From JBFMDN01 sp040753915 (GTDB taxonomy: Bacteria > Desulfobacterota > Desulfomonilia > Desulfomonilales > Desulfomonilaceae): DNA of 64,000 bases. Of this stretch, positions 33,737 to 43,017 are shown piece after piece; positions within the stretch are counted from its first letter, which is position 1, and the number at the start of each line of letters is the position of its first letter. Under the pieces are notes generated by a model. It did not search any database, was not told the origin of the DNA, and worked only from the letters and a program-made list of their open reading frames with translations. A program made the position numbers and the translations under genes. The DNA lies in assembly GCA_040753915.1 (NCBI GenBank), contig JBFMDN010000012.1, positions 36,943 to 100,942 of the forward strand, read 5' to 3'.

Positions 33737-34336
33737 TTACTTGGGCCCAGGCTTTTTGTCCGCAGCAGGTTTTGGTGCCGGGGGTCGTGGCGCTGGAGCG
33801 GGTTTTGCAGCCGCCGGCGCGCCTTTCTGGGCGTCGTACGCCTTGATGACTTCGTCGGTCAGGTTAAGAGAATCGTCTACCGACAGCAGGGCTGACCCGT
33901 TAACCACCATCGAAAGACCCTTTTGTTTGCGAATTTCGGCTATGACCTGGATGACGTCGCGCTGAAAGACTTCCTGGGCTTCCTTTTGCTCGTTCCGCAA
34001 AGCATTTTCCGCTTCTCGCTCAGCGAGCTTCAACTCCATTTCCTTGATGCCCAGTTTCTTGATCATTTCATTGCGAGTGTCTTCTTTCAGCATGGGTGCC
34101 TGTTTCTGAATTTGCTCCTGCAGGTCCTCAAGCTCTTTCTTCTTTTTTTCCAGAGCCGCTCTCTTTTGCGCGACAAGTCCCTGGAATCTCGACTGCTCTT
34201 CCTGAGCCCTCTTCGATTTCTGGGCAAATTCGATGAAATCCACGAATCCGATTTTTACTTCAGCCGCACAGGTGCCCACGGAAAAGATGAACATCACCAG
34301 CATTGCGCCGACGGCCGCTGCCGCATGTTTTGTCAT
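33737..34336 (-). CDS. skp: OmpH/Skp family periplasmic chaperone
   Basis: A 199-residue periplasmic chaperone for outer-membrane proteins. Residues 1-25 are a signal peptide (GAMLVMFIFSVGTCAAE). The mature part starts VKIGFVDFIEFAQKSKRAQ, followed by a long charged coiled coil (residues 45-130) that forms the tentacles of the trimer. The last 30 residues are an Ala/Pro/Lys-rich tail (APAPRPPAPKPAADKKPGPK) not needed by classical Skp. It sits between bamA and lpxD, the normal arrangement. Confidence 0.92.
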   Translation of the reverse strand: MTKHAAAAVGAMLVMFIFSVGTCAAEVKIGFVDFIEFAQKSKRAQEEQSRFQGLVAQKRAALEKKKKELEDLQEQIQKQAPMLKEDTRNEMIKKLGIKEMELKLAEREAENALRNEQKEAQEVFQRDVIQVIAEIRKQKGLSMVVNGSALLSVDDSLNLTDEVIKAYDAQKGAPAAAKPAPAPRPPAPKPAADKKPGPK

Positions 34337-34769
34337 GGCCAGACTCCTTGTGTTTGCTTAGCACTCTGCCCTGTCTTTCAACCCGGCCACGCCGGAGCTG
34401 AGGGGCAAATTTCACTGATGCACGTCTTACAACGGGTCGAGCTATACTGCCACGCCTTGAAAATGCGTGGCAGTCATCGCAGTTGAAAGCCAATGAGCCT
34501 TCGATCGACAAGTGGTCATGAAAGAGGTCGAGACTTCCGAACATTGCCTGCGAAGCTCCTGACTTATGGCCAACACGATAGTCGAGCGCTGCCCGTGCTT
34601 TCACGCGGTGTTCTGCGACCCAGTTTGCGATTTAGGCTGGGACCTGTTCTTACTGCGCTCCACTATAGGTTAGTCGCTTTCCGTAGCCCCGTTGACCACT
34701 CTCATCTGAGTTTCTATTTCGCTGGATATTTGAGATCGGTCTCAAGAACCGGTGCGGCACTTGACGGGC
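34337..34769 (-). other. 433-base gap between bamA and skp with a hairpin
   Basis: No gene is visible. A hairpin CTGCCACGC / GCGTGGCAG lies near 34449-34477 with a loop of about 10 bases. It lacks a following T-run, so it is more likely an RNA-stability or processing element than a terminator. A separate promoter for skp could lie here, but none was recognised with confidence. Confidence 0.4.
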
Positions 34770-37433
34770 TCAGAATAGCTGGCCCATTGCAAAAGCGAAT
34801 GCACCCGGCTCCTCCCCTTTCTTGGGCATGATTTTCCACCCGTATTCCAATCGTATGGGCCCCATGGGAGACATCCATCGTATTCCAACCCCGTAGCCTG
34901 CCTTCACCTCCTGAAGCATAGGGGTAGCTTCCGCGTTCCAGGCGTTCCCTACGTCGACGAACGCCACACCGTTGAGATTCATGCTCGGTACGACTGGGAA
35001 TAGACATTCCAGATTACTGTACACGGCTCGATCTCCACCGATTATATTGCCAAACTTGTCCTGGGGCCCAACCTCTCCGGCACGATACCCGCGGATGCTC
35101 TGGATACCCCCGAGCGAGATGCGGCGATCGAAGGGAATGGGCTCGTTGCCCGTTTCCAGCAGCATGTCCCCATGGGCCCGGATCTTAAAAATCGCTCCCC
35201 ATATCAGAGGCTGATAATAGATAGCTTCCGTGAAATAGCGTGAGAACGATACATCACCACCGAAACCGGAAATTCGGCTTCCGATTGATATCTTGCTGCC
35301 TCCTCTGGGAATGACGGTCCCGATACGGGTGTCGCGACCGATGTTGACTGAGACGGAGTTTTCCGCAATGTTCAGGTACTTCTGGGCCGACGTGTTATAC
35401 CGCTTGTAGTACTCGACCACCGATCTGGCGAAGACTTTTTCAAACTGGGTAAGCTTGGACGAGTCCCGGGCAATCCCCGTAGACATGCTCCAGGCACCGT
35501 AAAGCGGGAAGCCCAAGCTGGTGCTAAAACCATCTCCCTCTCTCAGATAATGCATCTCCTTTTGCACGGCCTTGTAGCCGCTAAGATTCAGCGTAACCGG
35601 ATAGTCGAGAAACCAGGGGTACGTGAGCGATCCTTCATAATTATTGCGTCGAGCCGACAAGTTTGATTTGGCATTCGCTATTATGCCAAGGCCAAAAAGG
35701 TTGCGCTCCTTGAGGTCCACGTTTCCCATCGCCCCATCCTGGGACGAGTACCCGATCCCTGCTGATAAGGAACCGGTCTTCTTCTCCTGCACTTCAACGG
35801 TCACGTCCATTTGATCGGGTCTGGATCCTGGCTTGGTCTTGATCCGCACCGCATCGAAATAGTCCATGGCCTCGAGATTCTTCTTGCTCTCCTCGAACTT
35901 GTCTGCGTTATACAGATCCCCTTCGTTAAGGACTAGTGACCGTCGAATGACCTTGTCCCTCGTCCGGTCGTTCCCGGCAACGTCGACACGTTCTATGTGA
36001 ACGAGCGGGCCTTTGTCAATCTTGTACGTGATGTCCATGAAGTCATGCTCTTCATTGACATTCTGAATCGGCTCAACGTCCACGTATGCGTGGCCCCTAT
36101 TGTTGTAAAGTCTCTGAAGCTCTCGAATGTCTTCGGCTATAAGCGACCGCCTGACCCACGTCCTCGGTTTGGTCTTGAGATTCTCCTCGAGCTTTTCCGC
36201 TGGGAGTATGAGATCTCCCGTCACATTGACCTTTCTCACTTGGAAGCGGTCCCCCTCCAGGATGGGGAATGTCACCTTCACCTTGCCTTCATGGATGTCC
36301 ACCTGAGGCGCTCCCACCTGCACCTGGATAAATCCGCGATCCATGTAATACTGCATCAACCGGAGACGATTCTCTTCGAGCTTCTCTGACGTGAAAGTCC
36401 CGGACTCATCCAGGAACCAGGTCCAACTTTTCTCCTTGATGTTCATGATCTTCTTCAGCTCGCGGTTGGACAAGCTCTTGTTCCCTTCGAACTCGATGTC
36501 CGTCAGATAACTCTTCTGGCCTTCCTGGATCTTGAAGACTAGATTCGCCTCATTTTGGTCTACATCCTGGATCTCATATTCGATCTTGGGCTGGTAGTAC
36601 CCGGCTGCCTCGTACATCTTGCTAATCTTTTCGATATCTTCCTTGATCTTCTCCACACTCGCGACGGAAAATGACCTGCTGGTGAGCTTGTCAAGTATTT
36701 CATCCGCGGTAAATACCGAGTTCCCTGTCACTTTTATTTCTTTAATCGAGGGGCGCTCTTTAAGAACTATGCGCAGATCGACTGTTCCCCTGGGGGTCTC
36801 TTCCGCATCTATCCGGACATCCTCGAAATAGCCCAGCGAGTAGATTTCTCGAATTTCGTCTCCCACAGCGGAGCGTCTGAACGCAGTGCCGGGCTTCATC
36901 TTAAGCTTATTGAGTATAGCTTCCCTGGTGACCCGCTTATTCCCCTCAATCTTGATTTCACCGATCTTCGGCCTGTCCAGGACGGTGGTGCCAATGTCGG
37001 CAATGAGCTCCTTGAGACCTTCCACAAGAGCAGTGAAGTCTTTTCCGGTTGCGGTGAAGAGGCGGGGTTTATCAGGGGTGCTGGCCTTTGTTACCCACAC
37101 CTCCAGGGACTGCCCGTCGTCCAGTTCCGTCACCTTTCCCCAGGCTACAGAATCGGCCCCTACGCGAGAGGCGATCCGCGCCAGCCGGGCAGGATCTACG
37201 GTCCGCACATTGATGGCGGAGAGAAACGGCGCGCCGGAGATGACCTGCACGTCTCCCTCTCGACCCAGCTCCGCTCCCATCACAGCCGCCATCTCATTGT
37301 TGAAAGACTCTACTCCCTTTTTTGTGACAACCTTGAATGGAAAGATAATGATCTTTTGAACCTGGCGCTCCTGACCTAAAGAGACCGCGGGAACCAGAAA
37401 GAAGACCGCGATGAGTGCAAGAAGCCTCTTCAT
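34770..37433 (-). CDS. bamA: Outer membrane protein assembly factor BamA with extra N-terminal domain
   Basis: Central subunit of the BAM complex. Residues 1-20 are a signal peptide (LLALIAVFFLVPAVSLGQ). Residues 22-150 form a domain not found in classical BamA, reminiscent of TolB-N/FlgO-like domains (VQKIIIFPFKVVTKKGVESF, RVGADSVAWGKVTEL). Five POTRA domains follow from about residue 152 (IGEIKIEGNKRVTREAIL) to 540, then the membrane barrel with the IRGYRAGEVGPQD motif near residue 780 (the conserved RGY/F loop) and a C-terminal aromatic end (FAFAMGQLF). At 887 residues it is longer than the usual 760-810. It overlaps lolD by four bases. Confidence 0.94.
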   Translation of the reverse strand: MKRLLALIAVFFLVPAVSLGQERQVQKIIIFPFKVVTKKGVESFNNEMAAVMGAELGREGDVQVISGAPFLSAINVRTVDPARLARIASRVGADSVAWGKVTELDDGQSLEVWVTKASTPDKPRLFTATGKDFTALVEGLKELIADIGTTVLDRPKIGEIKIEGNKRVTREAILNKLKMKPGTAFRRSAVGDEIREIYSLGYFEDVRIDAEETPRGTVDLRIVLKERPSIKEIKVTGNSVFTADEILDKLTSRSFSVASVEKIKEDIEKISKMYEAAGYYQPKIEYEIQDVDQNEANLVFKIQEGQKSYLTDIEFEGNKSLSNRELKKIMNIKEKSWTWFLDESGTFTSEKLEENRLRLMQYYMDRGFIQVQVGAPQVDIHEGKVKVTFPILEGDRFQVRKVNVTGDLILPAEKLEENLKTKPRTWVRRSLIAEDIRELQRLYNNRGHAYVDVEPIQNVNEEHDFMDITYKIDKGPLVHIERVDVAGNDRTRDKVIRRSLVLNEGDLYNADKFEESKKNLEAMDYFDAVRIKTKPGSRPDQMDVTVEVQEKKTGSLSAGIGYSSQDGAMGNVDLKERNLFGLGIIANAKSNLSARRNNYEGSLTYPWFLDYPVTLNLSGYKAVQKEMHYLREGDGFSTSLGFPLYGAWSMSTGIARDSSKLTQFEKVFARSVVEYYKRYNTSAQKYLNIAENSVSVNIGRDTRIGTVIPRGGSKISIGSRISGFGGDVSFSRYFTEAIYYQPLIWGAIFKIRAHGDMLLETGNEPIPFDRRISLGGIQSIRGYRAGEVGPQDKFGNIIGGDRAVYSNLECLFPVVPSMNLNGVAFVDVGNAWNAEATPMLQEVKAGYGVGIRWMSPMGPIRLEYGWKIMPKKGEEPGAFAFAMGQLF

Positions 37434-38116
37434 TGAAGCTCCTCGAGCTTGCCGCCCACGAGACCGACTCTTCTATTCATCGATCGAGCCAGTGACTCCT
37501 TGTGGGTCACAACGATGAGCGTAGTGTTCTGACGCAGGTTGAGGTCTTTGAGTAGCGTTTCGATCTCCTCACCCGTATCGGGGTCGAGATTGCCCGTCGG
37601 CTCGTCAGCCAAGATCACGATGGGGTTCATGATGAGAGCCCTAGCTATTGCTACTCTCTGTTGCTCTCCTCCGGACAGCTCGCCCGGCCTGTGGAGAATT
37701 CGGTCTGCGAGACCTACCGCGGCGAGCAGATCACGAGCCCGCTGGCGGACTCCGTTTCCGTGCTCTCCTGCTATGAGGGCAGGCATGAGCACGTTCTCGA
37801 GCGCGGTGAACTCCGGTAGGAGTTGAAAGAACTGAAAGACAAAACCGATGCTCTGGTTGCGGACCTTCGCGCGGGCAGAATCGCCCAGCGCAAGTATATC
37901 GGTGCCATTGAGAAGGACCGACCCGCTCACCGGACGATCCAGAAGTCCCAAGATGTGCAACAGCGTGCTCTTCCCCACGCCGGACGGCCCCGTAACAGCC
38001 ACGCTCTCGCCCCGGTCTACGGAGAAATTTATTCCTCGGAGAACCTCAACCTCCCTGGTCCCGTTGGAATAGCTCTTCCACAGGTCCGCCACCTCGTAGA
38101 GCAGAGGCTCACTCAT
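37430..38116 (-). CDS. lolD: Lipoprotein-releasing ABC transporter ATPase LolD
   Basis: ATPase of the LolCDE complex that extracts lipoproteins from the inner membrane, 228 residues. Motifs are Walker A GPSGVGKSTLLH (residue 41), the Q-loop FVFQFFQLLPEFTALENV, the signature LSGGEQQRVAIARAL (residue 145) and Walker B VILADEPTGNLD. It overlaps lolC by eight bases and bamA by four, so lolC-lolD-bamA are coupled. Confidence 0.94.
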   Translation of the reverse strand: MSEPLLYEVADLWKSYSNGTREVEVLRGINFSVDRGESVAVTGPSGVGKSTLLHILGLLDRPVSGSVLLNGTDILALGDSARAKVRNQSIGFVFQFFQLLPEFTALENVLMPALIAGEHGNGVRQRARDLLAAVGLADRILHRPGELSGGEQQRVAIARALIMNPIVILADEPTGNLDPDTGEEIETLLKDLNLRQNTTLIVVTHKESLARSMNRRVGLVGGKLEELQ

Positions 38117-39353
38117 AGCGAAGGGCCTCCACAGGTTCCAGCCGGGCAGCGCGCAGGGATGGATAGATTGTGGCGAGGAAGCAAATGGTCAGTGCAGCAG
38201 TGCAGGTTATTACAACGTCCATGGGCTCGACTGCCACGGGCAGTTTTGAGATCGTGTAGATTTCGGGTGGGAGCTCGATGATCGGGTAGCGCGTCAAAAG
38301 AGCAGCTCCTCCAATTCCACCCAGAGCCCCAAGAGCGGTTCCGACGATTCCCACAATCATCCCTTGTGCCACAAAAATCCGCATGATCCGATCGGACGTC
38401 GCGCCTAGGGCCTTGAGAATAGCAATGTCCCGATTCTTCTCCATAACCAGCATGATCAGGGAAATCACTATGTTGAAGGCCGCCACCAGAACTATGAACA
38501 TCAGGATAATGAACATGGCTATCTTTTCCAGCTTCATCGCGCTGAACAGATTGCTGTACATCGCCATCCACGTCCTGGTCGAATAGTGGGGACCGAGCAT
38601 GGCCTCGATGCGACCGGCCAACTTCGGCGCGTCATAAATGTCGGAGAGAGCCAGCTCGATGCCAGTCACCCCATTGCCCATCTCGAAAAAATTCTGCGCT
38701 TGGTTGAGCTCCATGTACACGAGATTGGCGTCGAATTCGTACATCCCGGACTTGAACAGACCGGCCACGCGGAATTTCTGCACCCTGGGAACCGCGCCGA
38801 TGGGCGTTCTCTTCCCCTGCGGCGAGATGAGTTGTACGACGTCCCCGATCTTGAGCAAGCTTGCCGCGGCGAGCTCCTCACCCACGAAGATTCCCGGCAA
38901 CCCGTCTTTTCCCGGTCTAATATCGCCGATCTCGACCTTGCCTTTGGGCCTCAGATACTGAGGAAGTGCAATGACCTTTCCTGATGTGGCCAGGTCGATT
39001 CCTCTCACGATGATGCCTCTCACCCTCCCGAAATTTGATACCATGGCTTGGCCGTACACATAGGGCGTGAAAGCGGAGATTCCGTCCATGGGTTCTATCC
39101 GCTTCATAACGCCTCGCCAGTCCGACATCTGCCTGCTGGACTGACTCATGACGACCAGATGCGAGACGGTGCCGAGGATCTTCTCCTTCAGATCTTTCTC
39201 GAACCCGTTCATGACGCCGAGGACGATGATGAGGGTCATGACCCCTAGCATCACTCCCACCACGCTGAAGGTCGTGATAACGGATACGAAGGCCTGCTTG
39301 CGCTTTGCTTTCATGTACCGCAGGCCCACGCTGAGCTCGAAGGGCAGCTTCAT
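38109..39353 (-). CDS. lolC: Lipoprotein-releasing ABC transporter permease LolC/E
   Basis: Membrane subunit of the lipoprotein-release complex, 414 residues. Layout: cytoplasmic N-terminus FELSVGLRYMKAKRKQAFVSVI, first transmembrane helix, a large periplasmic domain (about 50-270), then three helices (about 275-395) containing EKNRDIAILKALGATSDRIMRIF, the coupling-helix region. Only one permease gene is present, so it probably forms a homodimer as in other single-gene systems. It overlaps lysS by four bases. Confidence 0.93.
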   Translation of the reverse strand: MKLPFELSVGLRYMKAKRKQAFVSVITTFSVVGVMLGVMTLIIVLGVMNGFEKDLKEKILGTVSHLVVMSQSSRQMSDWRGVMKRIEPMDGISAFTPYVYGQAMVSNFGRVRGIIVRGIDLATSGKVIALPQYLRPKGKVEIGDIRPGKDGLPGIFVGEELAAASLLKIGDVVQLISPQGKRTPIGAVPRVQKFRVAGLFKSGMYEFDANLVYMELNQAQNFFEMGNGVTGIELALSDIYDAPKLAGRIEAMLGPHYSTRTWMAMYSNLFSAMKLEKIAMFIILMFIVLVAAFNIVISLIMLVMEKNRDIAILKALGATSDRIMRIFVAQGMIVGIVGTALGALGGIGGAALLTRYPIIELPPEIYTISKLPVAVEPMDVVITCTAALTICFLATIYPSLRAARLEPVEALRYE

Positions 39354-40861
39354 CCGACACCTTTTTCCGGACGCATGTGCGGGAAGAGAATCACGTCTCG
39401 TATGGACTGGGCGTTCACGAGAAGCATTACCAGACGGTCCACGCCGATTCCTTCGCCGGCGGCCGGGGGCATGCCATATTCAAGGGCTCTGAGAAAATCT
39501 TCATCGAGGAAATGTGCTTCCTCGTCACCCTGGGCTCGGGCTCGGACCTGCTCTTCAAAGCGGCTGCGCTGATCCACGGGGTCTGTCAGCTCGGTGAACG
39601 CGTTCGCCGTCTCCCTCCCGCAGATGTACAGCTCGAATCGATCCGTAACCGTTGGATCTTCGTCATTTCTGCGCGCAAGGGGGGACACTTCCACAGGATA
39701 CCTGTCGATAAAGACCGGACCCCACAAGCGTTCTTCCACAAGCTCGTCGAATAGGGCCATCAGGAGCTTTCCCAAGGAATCCTCCTTTTGGACATCCAAT
39801 CCCAACTCAACCGCCTTGATGAACGCTGCATTCCGGTCGCAGATCTCCTGTTCGCTCAATCCACCGTATTGCCTCAGCGCCTCCTTGACAGTTAGGCGAG
39901 GCCACGGAGGTGTCAGGTCAACCTCACCCTCGCCGTAAGGGATCTTCATGCCGCCTGTAATTTTTTCGGCACAAGTGGCGATCATTTCCTCCGTGAGGGA
40001 CATAAGGTCTTCGTACGTGCTGTACGCCTGATAGAATTCCAGCATGGTGAATTCCGGATTGTGCTGAGTAGACACTCCTTCGTTCCGGAAGTTCCTGTTA
40101 ATCTCGAACACGCGCTCGAAACCACCCACCAGGAGCCTCTTGAGATACAGCTCTGGAGCGATCCTCAGGTAAAGGTGGCGATTGAGCGCATTGTGGAACG
40201 TCTCGAACGGACGAGCCGTGGCGCCGCCGGGTATAGGCTGCATCATTGGGGTTTCCACCTCGAGAAATCCCCGTTCGGCAAGAAAGTCTCGCAAGGAGGA
40301 GATTATCCGACTCCGGGTGGCCACGACCTCTCTGACGTGCTGATTGACTATCAGATCCACGTACCGCTGGCGATAGCGAGTCTCCACATCGGTCAGCCCG
40401 TGCCACTTCTCCGGCAATGGCCTGAGAGACTTGGTCAACAACGTCATCGCGTCCACCAGGACACTTAATTCCCCGGTGCGGGTCCTGAACGGTCGGCCCC
40501 GGAACCCCACAATGTCTCCCACGTCAAGCTTCTTAACCAGCTTGTACGCGTCCGCCCCCATGGTGTCTCGCGTGAGGTAAACCTGGAAATCCCCGGAAGA
40601 ATCACGGATTCTGCCAAAGGTGGCCTTTCCCATAATCCTCAGGGCTACAATGCGGCCGGCCATGGAGACGGGGTCTTCCGATCCGTCGAATACCTCTGAG
40701 CTCCCGAACCGATCTCTGAATCGGGCAGCGCTAACGTCTGGTCGAAATCCCGTGGCGAAGGCAGGTATCCCCTGTTCCGCCAACTCCTGAATCTTCCGTT
40801 GCCTTGCGGCTGTCAGTGACGAGCCGTGGTCTTCTTTTGTACCTGATGAGCCTTCTGGCAC
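39350..40861 (-). CDS. lysS: Lysyl-tRNA synthetase (class II)
   Basis: Class II aminoacyl-tRNA synthetase, about 503 residues, charging tRNA-Lys. It has an N-terminal OB-fold domain (RIVALRIMGKATFGRIRDSSG), motif 1 (FLEVETPMMQPIPGGATARPF), motif 2 (FERVFEINRNFRNEGVSTQHNPEFTML region) and motif 3 (GEGIGVDRLVMLL). An in-frame GTG at 40891 lacks a ribosome binding site and would begin only about six bases after the predicted transcription start; the GTG at 40861, behind GGGAG, is preferred. It is the promoter-proximal gene of the lol-bam operon. Confidence 0.95.
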   Translation of the reverse strand: MPEGSSGTKEDHGSSLTAARQRKIQELAEQGIPAFATGFRPDVSAARFRDRFGSSEVFDGSEDPVSMAGRIVALRIMGKATFGRIRDSSGDFQVYLTRDTMGADAYKLVKKLDVGDIVGFRGRPFRTRTGELSVLVDAMTLLTKSLRPLPEKWHGLTDVETRYRQRYVDLIVNQHVREVVATRSRIISSLRDFLAERGFLEVETPMMQPIPGGATARPFETFHNALNRHLYLRIAPELYLKRLLVGGFERVFEINRNFRNEGVSTQHNPEFTMLEFYQAYSTYEDLMSLTEEMIATCAEKITGGMKIPYGEGEVDLTPPWPRLTVKEALRQYGGLSEQEICDRNAAFIKAVELGLDVQKEDSLGKLLMALFDELVEERLWGPVFIDRYPVEVSPLARRNDEDPTVTDRFELYICGRETANAFTELTDPVDQRSRFEEQVRARAQGDEEAHFLDEDFLRALEYGMPPAAGEGIGVDRLVMLLVNAQSIRDVILFPHMRPEKGVG

Positions 40862-40903
40862 TTGCTCCAGTCTCCCGGGTTCTATTTCCACAATCAGACC
40901 GGG

Positions 40904-40932
40904 TTTTTATCCTTTCCCCCCTAAAAAGTCAA
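40904..40932 (-). promoter_or_regulatory. Sigma-70-type promoter of the lysS-lol-bam operon
   Basis: On the minus strand TTGACT (40932-40927) and TAAAAA (40909-40904) are separated by 17 bases. Transcription would start near 40897, about 36 bases before the preferred lysS start at 40861. Confidence 0.55.
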
Positions 40933-41648
40933 GTGCGATGCTGTCTGCAAGATCCCTCCTTCGCGATCGATTTTTCTTCGGCAGACTTCAAGGGAGATTT
41001 GCGTGCAACAGACGGACAGGCCTGCGCCACACGAACGAGGCGGGGCATCGAAGGAGAGGAGCTAATAGGCCTGAAACGGTGGACAGTACTCTCACATGGT
41101 AATTTATTGCTTAGTACACGATTTCATAAGGACGGTTGCGTATCTCAGCGTCATCAAGAAGAGGAATAACGGTGATCATTGACTGCTTCATGCCCTGAAT
41201 GGGCATACCATGAGTAGTTCCGCAAGACGTGGGATTTTAACCCACGGGAATGAGAAAACAAACAAGCAGGACCCTGACGGGGTCCACCATTGAAATGACC
41301 GAGAGCGATGGCTCGTTCATGATCGGTGCCTATACCAGGCGAGGAGAATCCTCTTGGTCGACCCATTCAGGGAAGGTTGGTGGTTATACGGTGGCGAATC
41401 CCGCGTCTCGCGGGACTACTGAAGGTGCGCTCCTTCAGAGCGCAGAACTCCAACTGAGTCGAGGCAGAATAAGGAACCGTAATAATGAAATCCCGTACTT
41501 AGCCAGTGAATCAGGCCCAGACCTAGTTTCAATACGCTCCACTCTTATTCCTGAATTCTGTGGGCTAACGAGATTGCGTCGATGCTTCCGGCATGTAATA
41601 TTCGAAACAAAAGGGCCGGAAATCGCGATGGAAGGGAGGAAATTCATT
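40933..41648. other. 716-base non-coding gap with three hairpins
   Basis: No gene is recognised. Three short palindromes occur: CGTGGG-ATTTTAA-CCCACG (41228-41246), GGACCC-TGACG-GGGTCC (41269-41285) and TCCCGCG-TCT-CGCGGGA (41399-41415). The last has a near-identical partner at 44907-44923. An open frame runs from 41250 into the small membrane gene, but its early part is low-quality and spans the hairpins, so it is not taken as coding. Confidence 0.45.
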
Positions 41649-41834
41649 ATGGCTGCACCCTTGGCACCCTTCGTGGGGACTATAGTCAGGTGGTTTCTCG
41701 TGGGCATTGCGGCCTCGGCCGGATGGAAGCTTGGCACATATGCTCTCGGAAAGATGTCGGAAACGGAGTGGAAAGACCTGAGGTACACGTGGACGGGCTC
41801 GCCGGACAAGTCGGAACTGGGTCCAAAATCATGA
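41649..41834 (+). CDS. Small single-span membrane protein
   Basis: A 61-residue hypothetical protein starting MAAPLAPFVGTIVRWFLVG, with one hydrophobic helix (about 5-32) and a charged C-terminus (ETEWKDLRYTWTGSPDKSEL). GGAGG lies nine bases before the ATG, which supports translation. A longer in-frame version starting upstream would run through palindromic sequence and is not supported. It converges with the metallo-hydrolase gene. The family is not recognised. Confidence 0.55.
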   Translation: MAAPLAPFVGTIVRWFLVGIAASAGWKLGTYALGKMSETEWKDLRYTWTGSPDKSELGPKS

Positions 41835-41919
41835 CAGACTCGAAGGTGTGACATTTCGACGGGTTTCTCGTGCAGGATGCCGCGCCGTTCTTGGACCACG
41901 ATCGGCGCGTTTACCGGCT

Positions 41920-42843
41920 TTACGGCCTGACCGTAGTTAGCAAATGGCCGTCTTGACGTTTAACGATGCCCCGCAAGAGGAAGCTTTTCATGATCCTGTC
42001 ATACTGCTTGCGGTAGTCTCCGTCGAAGTAGAAATCCACTGTTTCCTTGAACCAGTGAGTCGTCATAAGATGATCGAAGAAGCTCCCTTCGTCTACGCGT
42101 CCGTTCATCAATATGGTGTAGACTGTGATCTTCTTGAGCAGGTCTGTTCCGAGCTTCCTCCTGTCCGCGAGAAATCCCTCCAATCTGGCTCTGGCAAGGG
42201 AAACGGCTCCGGCCACATCGTCGAAAGGCCGACCGTGTCCGGGGTACACTTTAGATGGAGCGAGGGATTCAATTTTACGCAGTGAGTCGAGCATGAGGAA
42301 GCACGCTGCGCTCCCTTCAACCCGGACAGTCATGACAGCCATGTCGTTTTCCCAAAGGGAATCGGATGAGATGAGCACTCGCTCAGGTTCGTGATAGAGG
42401 ACGATTCCGTCCCAGGAATGGCCCGGAGTGTGTATGACTCGAAACTCGTGGGGTCCGATAGCGACCGAGTCTCCGTCTTGAAGCGCGTGCGTGCAGGTAA
42501 AGAAATCAGCCTGTTGTCGGTAATATCTCCACCAAGTCGACCAGTCGTCTCGCGTGTCTATGAAATGCTTGCCGATTTCATGCATGGCGACGTCGCATCC
42601 GGACATATCCTGAATGAGCCTTGTTCCACCCACGTGGTCGCAATGACAATGCGTGTTGACAATGAGCTTGGTGTGCGAGACATCGACGTCGAGATTGCGA
42701 ATTGCAGTCAAGGTGGTCTCGAAATCCTTCCGATACCCGGTGTCAATGAGGATCGGCTCTTTGGAGCGATACACGAAGTGGTTGCCGTTGAGGTATCCTC
42801 GCTGGACGAAGAAGAGGTCTTCCAGGATCTCGATGACGGACAT
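41920..42843 (-). CDS. Metallo-beta-lactamase fold hydrolase
   Basis: A 307-residue MBL-fold protein. The metal-binding motif THCHCDHVGG is near residue 85, followed by the later ligands in TPGHSWDG (residue 162), SSDSLW (residue 182) and YPGHGRPF (residue 225). This matches the glyoxalase-II/lactonase-like group, which binds two zinc ions; the substrate is unknown. The C-terminal 80 residues form a helical extension. The start at 42843 (MSVIEILEDLFFV) has GGGAG six bases upstream; the longer frame from 42936 has a Cys/His-rich leader without support. It is divergent from the sterol-desaturase-like gene. Confidence 0.82.
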   Translation of the reverse strand: MSVIEILEDLFFVQRGYLNGNHFVYRSKEPILIDTGYRKDFETTLTAIRNLDVDVSHTKLIVNTHCHCDHVGGTRLIQDMSGCDVAMHEIGKHFIDTRDDWSTWWRYYRQQADFFTCTHALQDGDSVAIGPHEFRVIHTPGHSWDGIVLYHEPERVLISSDSLWENDMAVMTVRVEGSAACFLMLDSLRKIESLAPSKVYPGHGRPFDDVAGAVSLARARLEGFLADRRKLGTDLLKKITVYTILMNGRVDEGSFFDHLMTTHWFKETVDFYFDGDYRKQYDRIMKSFLLRGIVKRQDGHLLTTVRP

Positions 42844-43017
42844 TCCAATCTCCCAGGGTTTGCGTGAGGGGTGTCTCCAGCACCTTACCTCACAAGTGGT
42901 TTTCTGTGGTAGATGGTAATGAGGTTTGCACTGCAATGGAGCGCCAACCGATACGCTGGGGGACCATCAGACCAACTGGGGAGCTCGCCCTTCCCTCTCA
43001 GAATATGGTATCAGACT

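Noticed and set aside
41250..41648. 133-codon N-terminal extension of the small membrane protein
   Set aside because: It runs across palindromic spacer, has unlike composition, and a good ribosome binding site exists only for the internal ATG at 41649.
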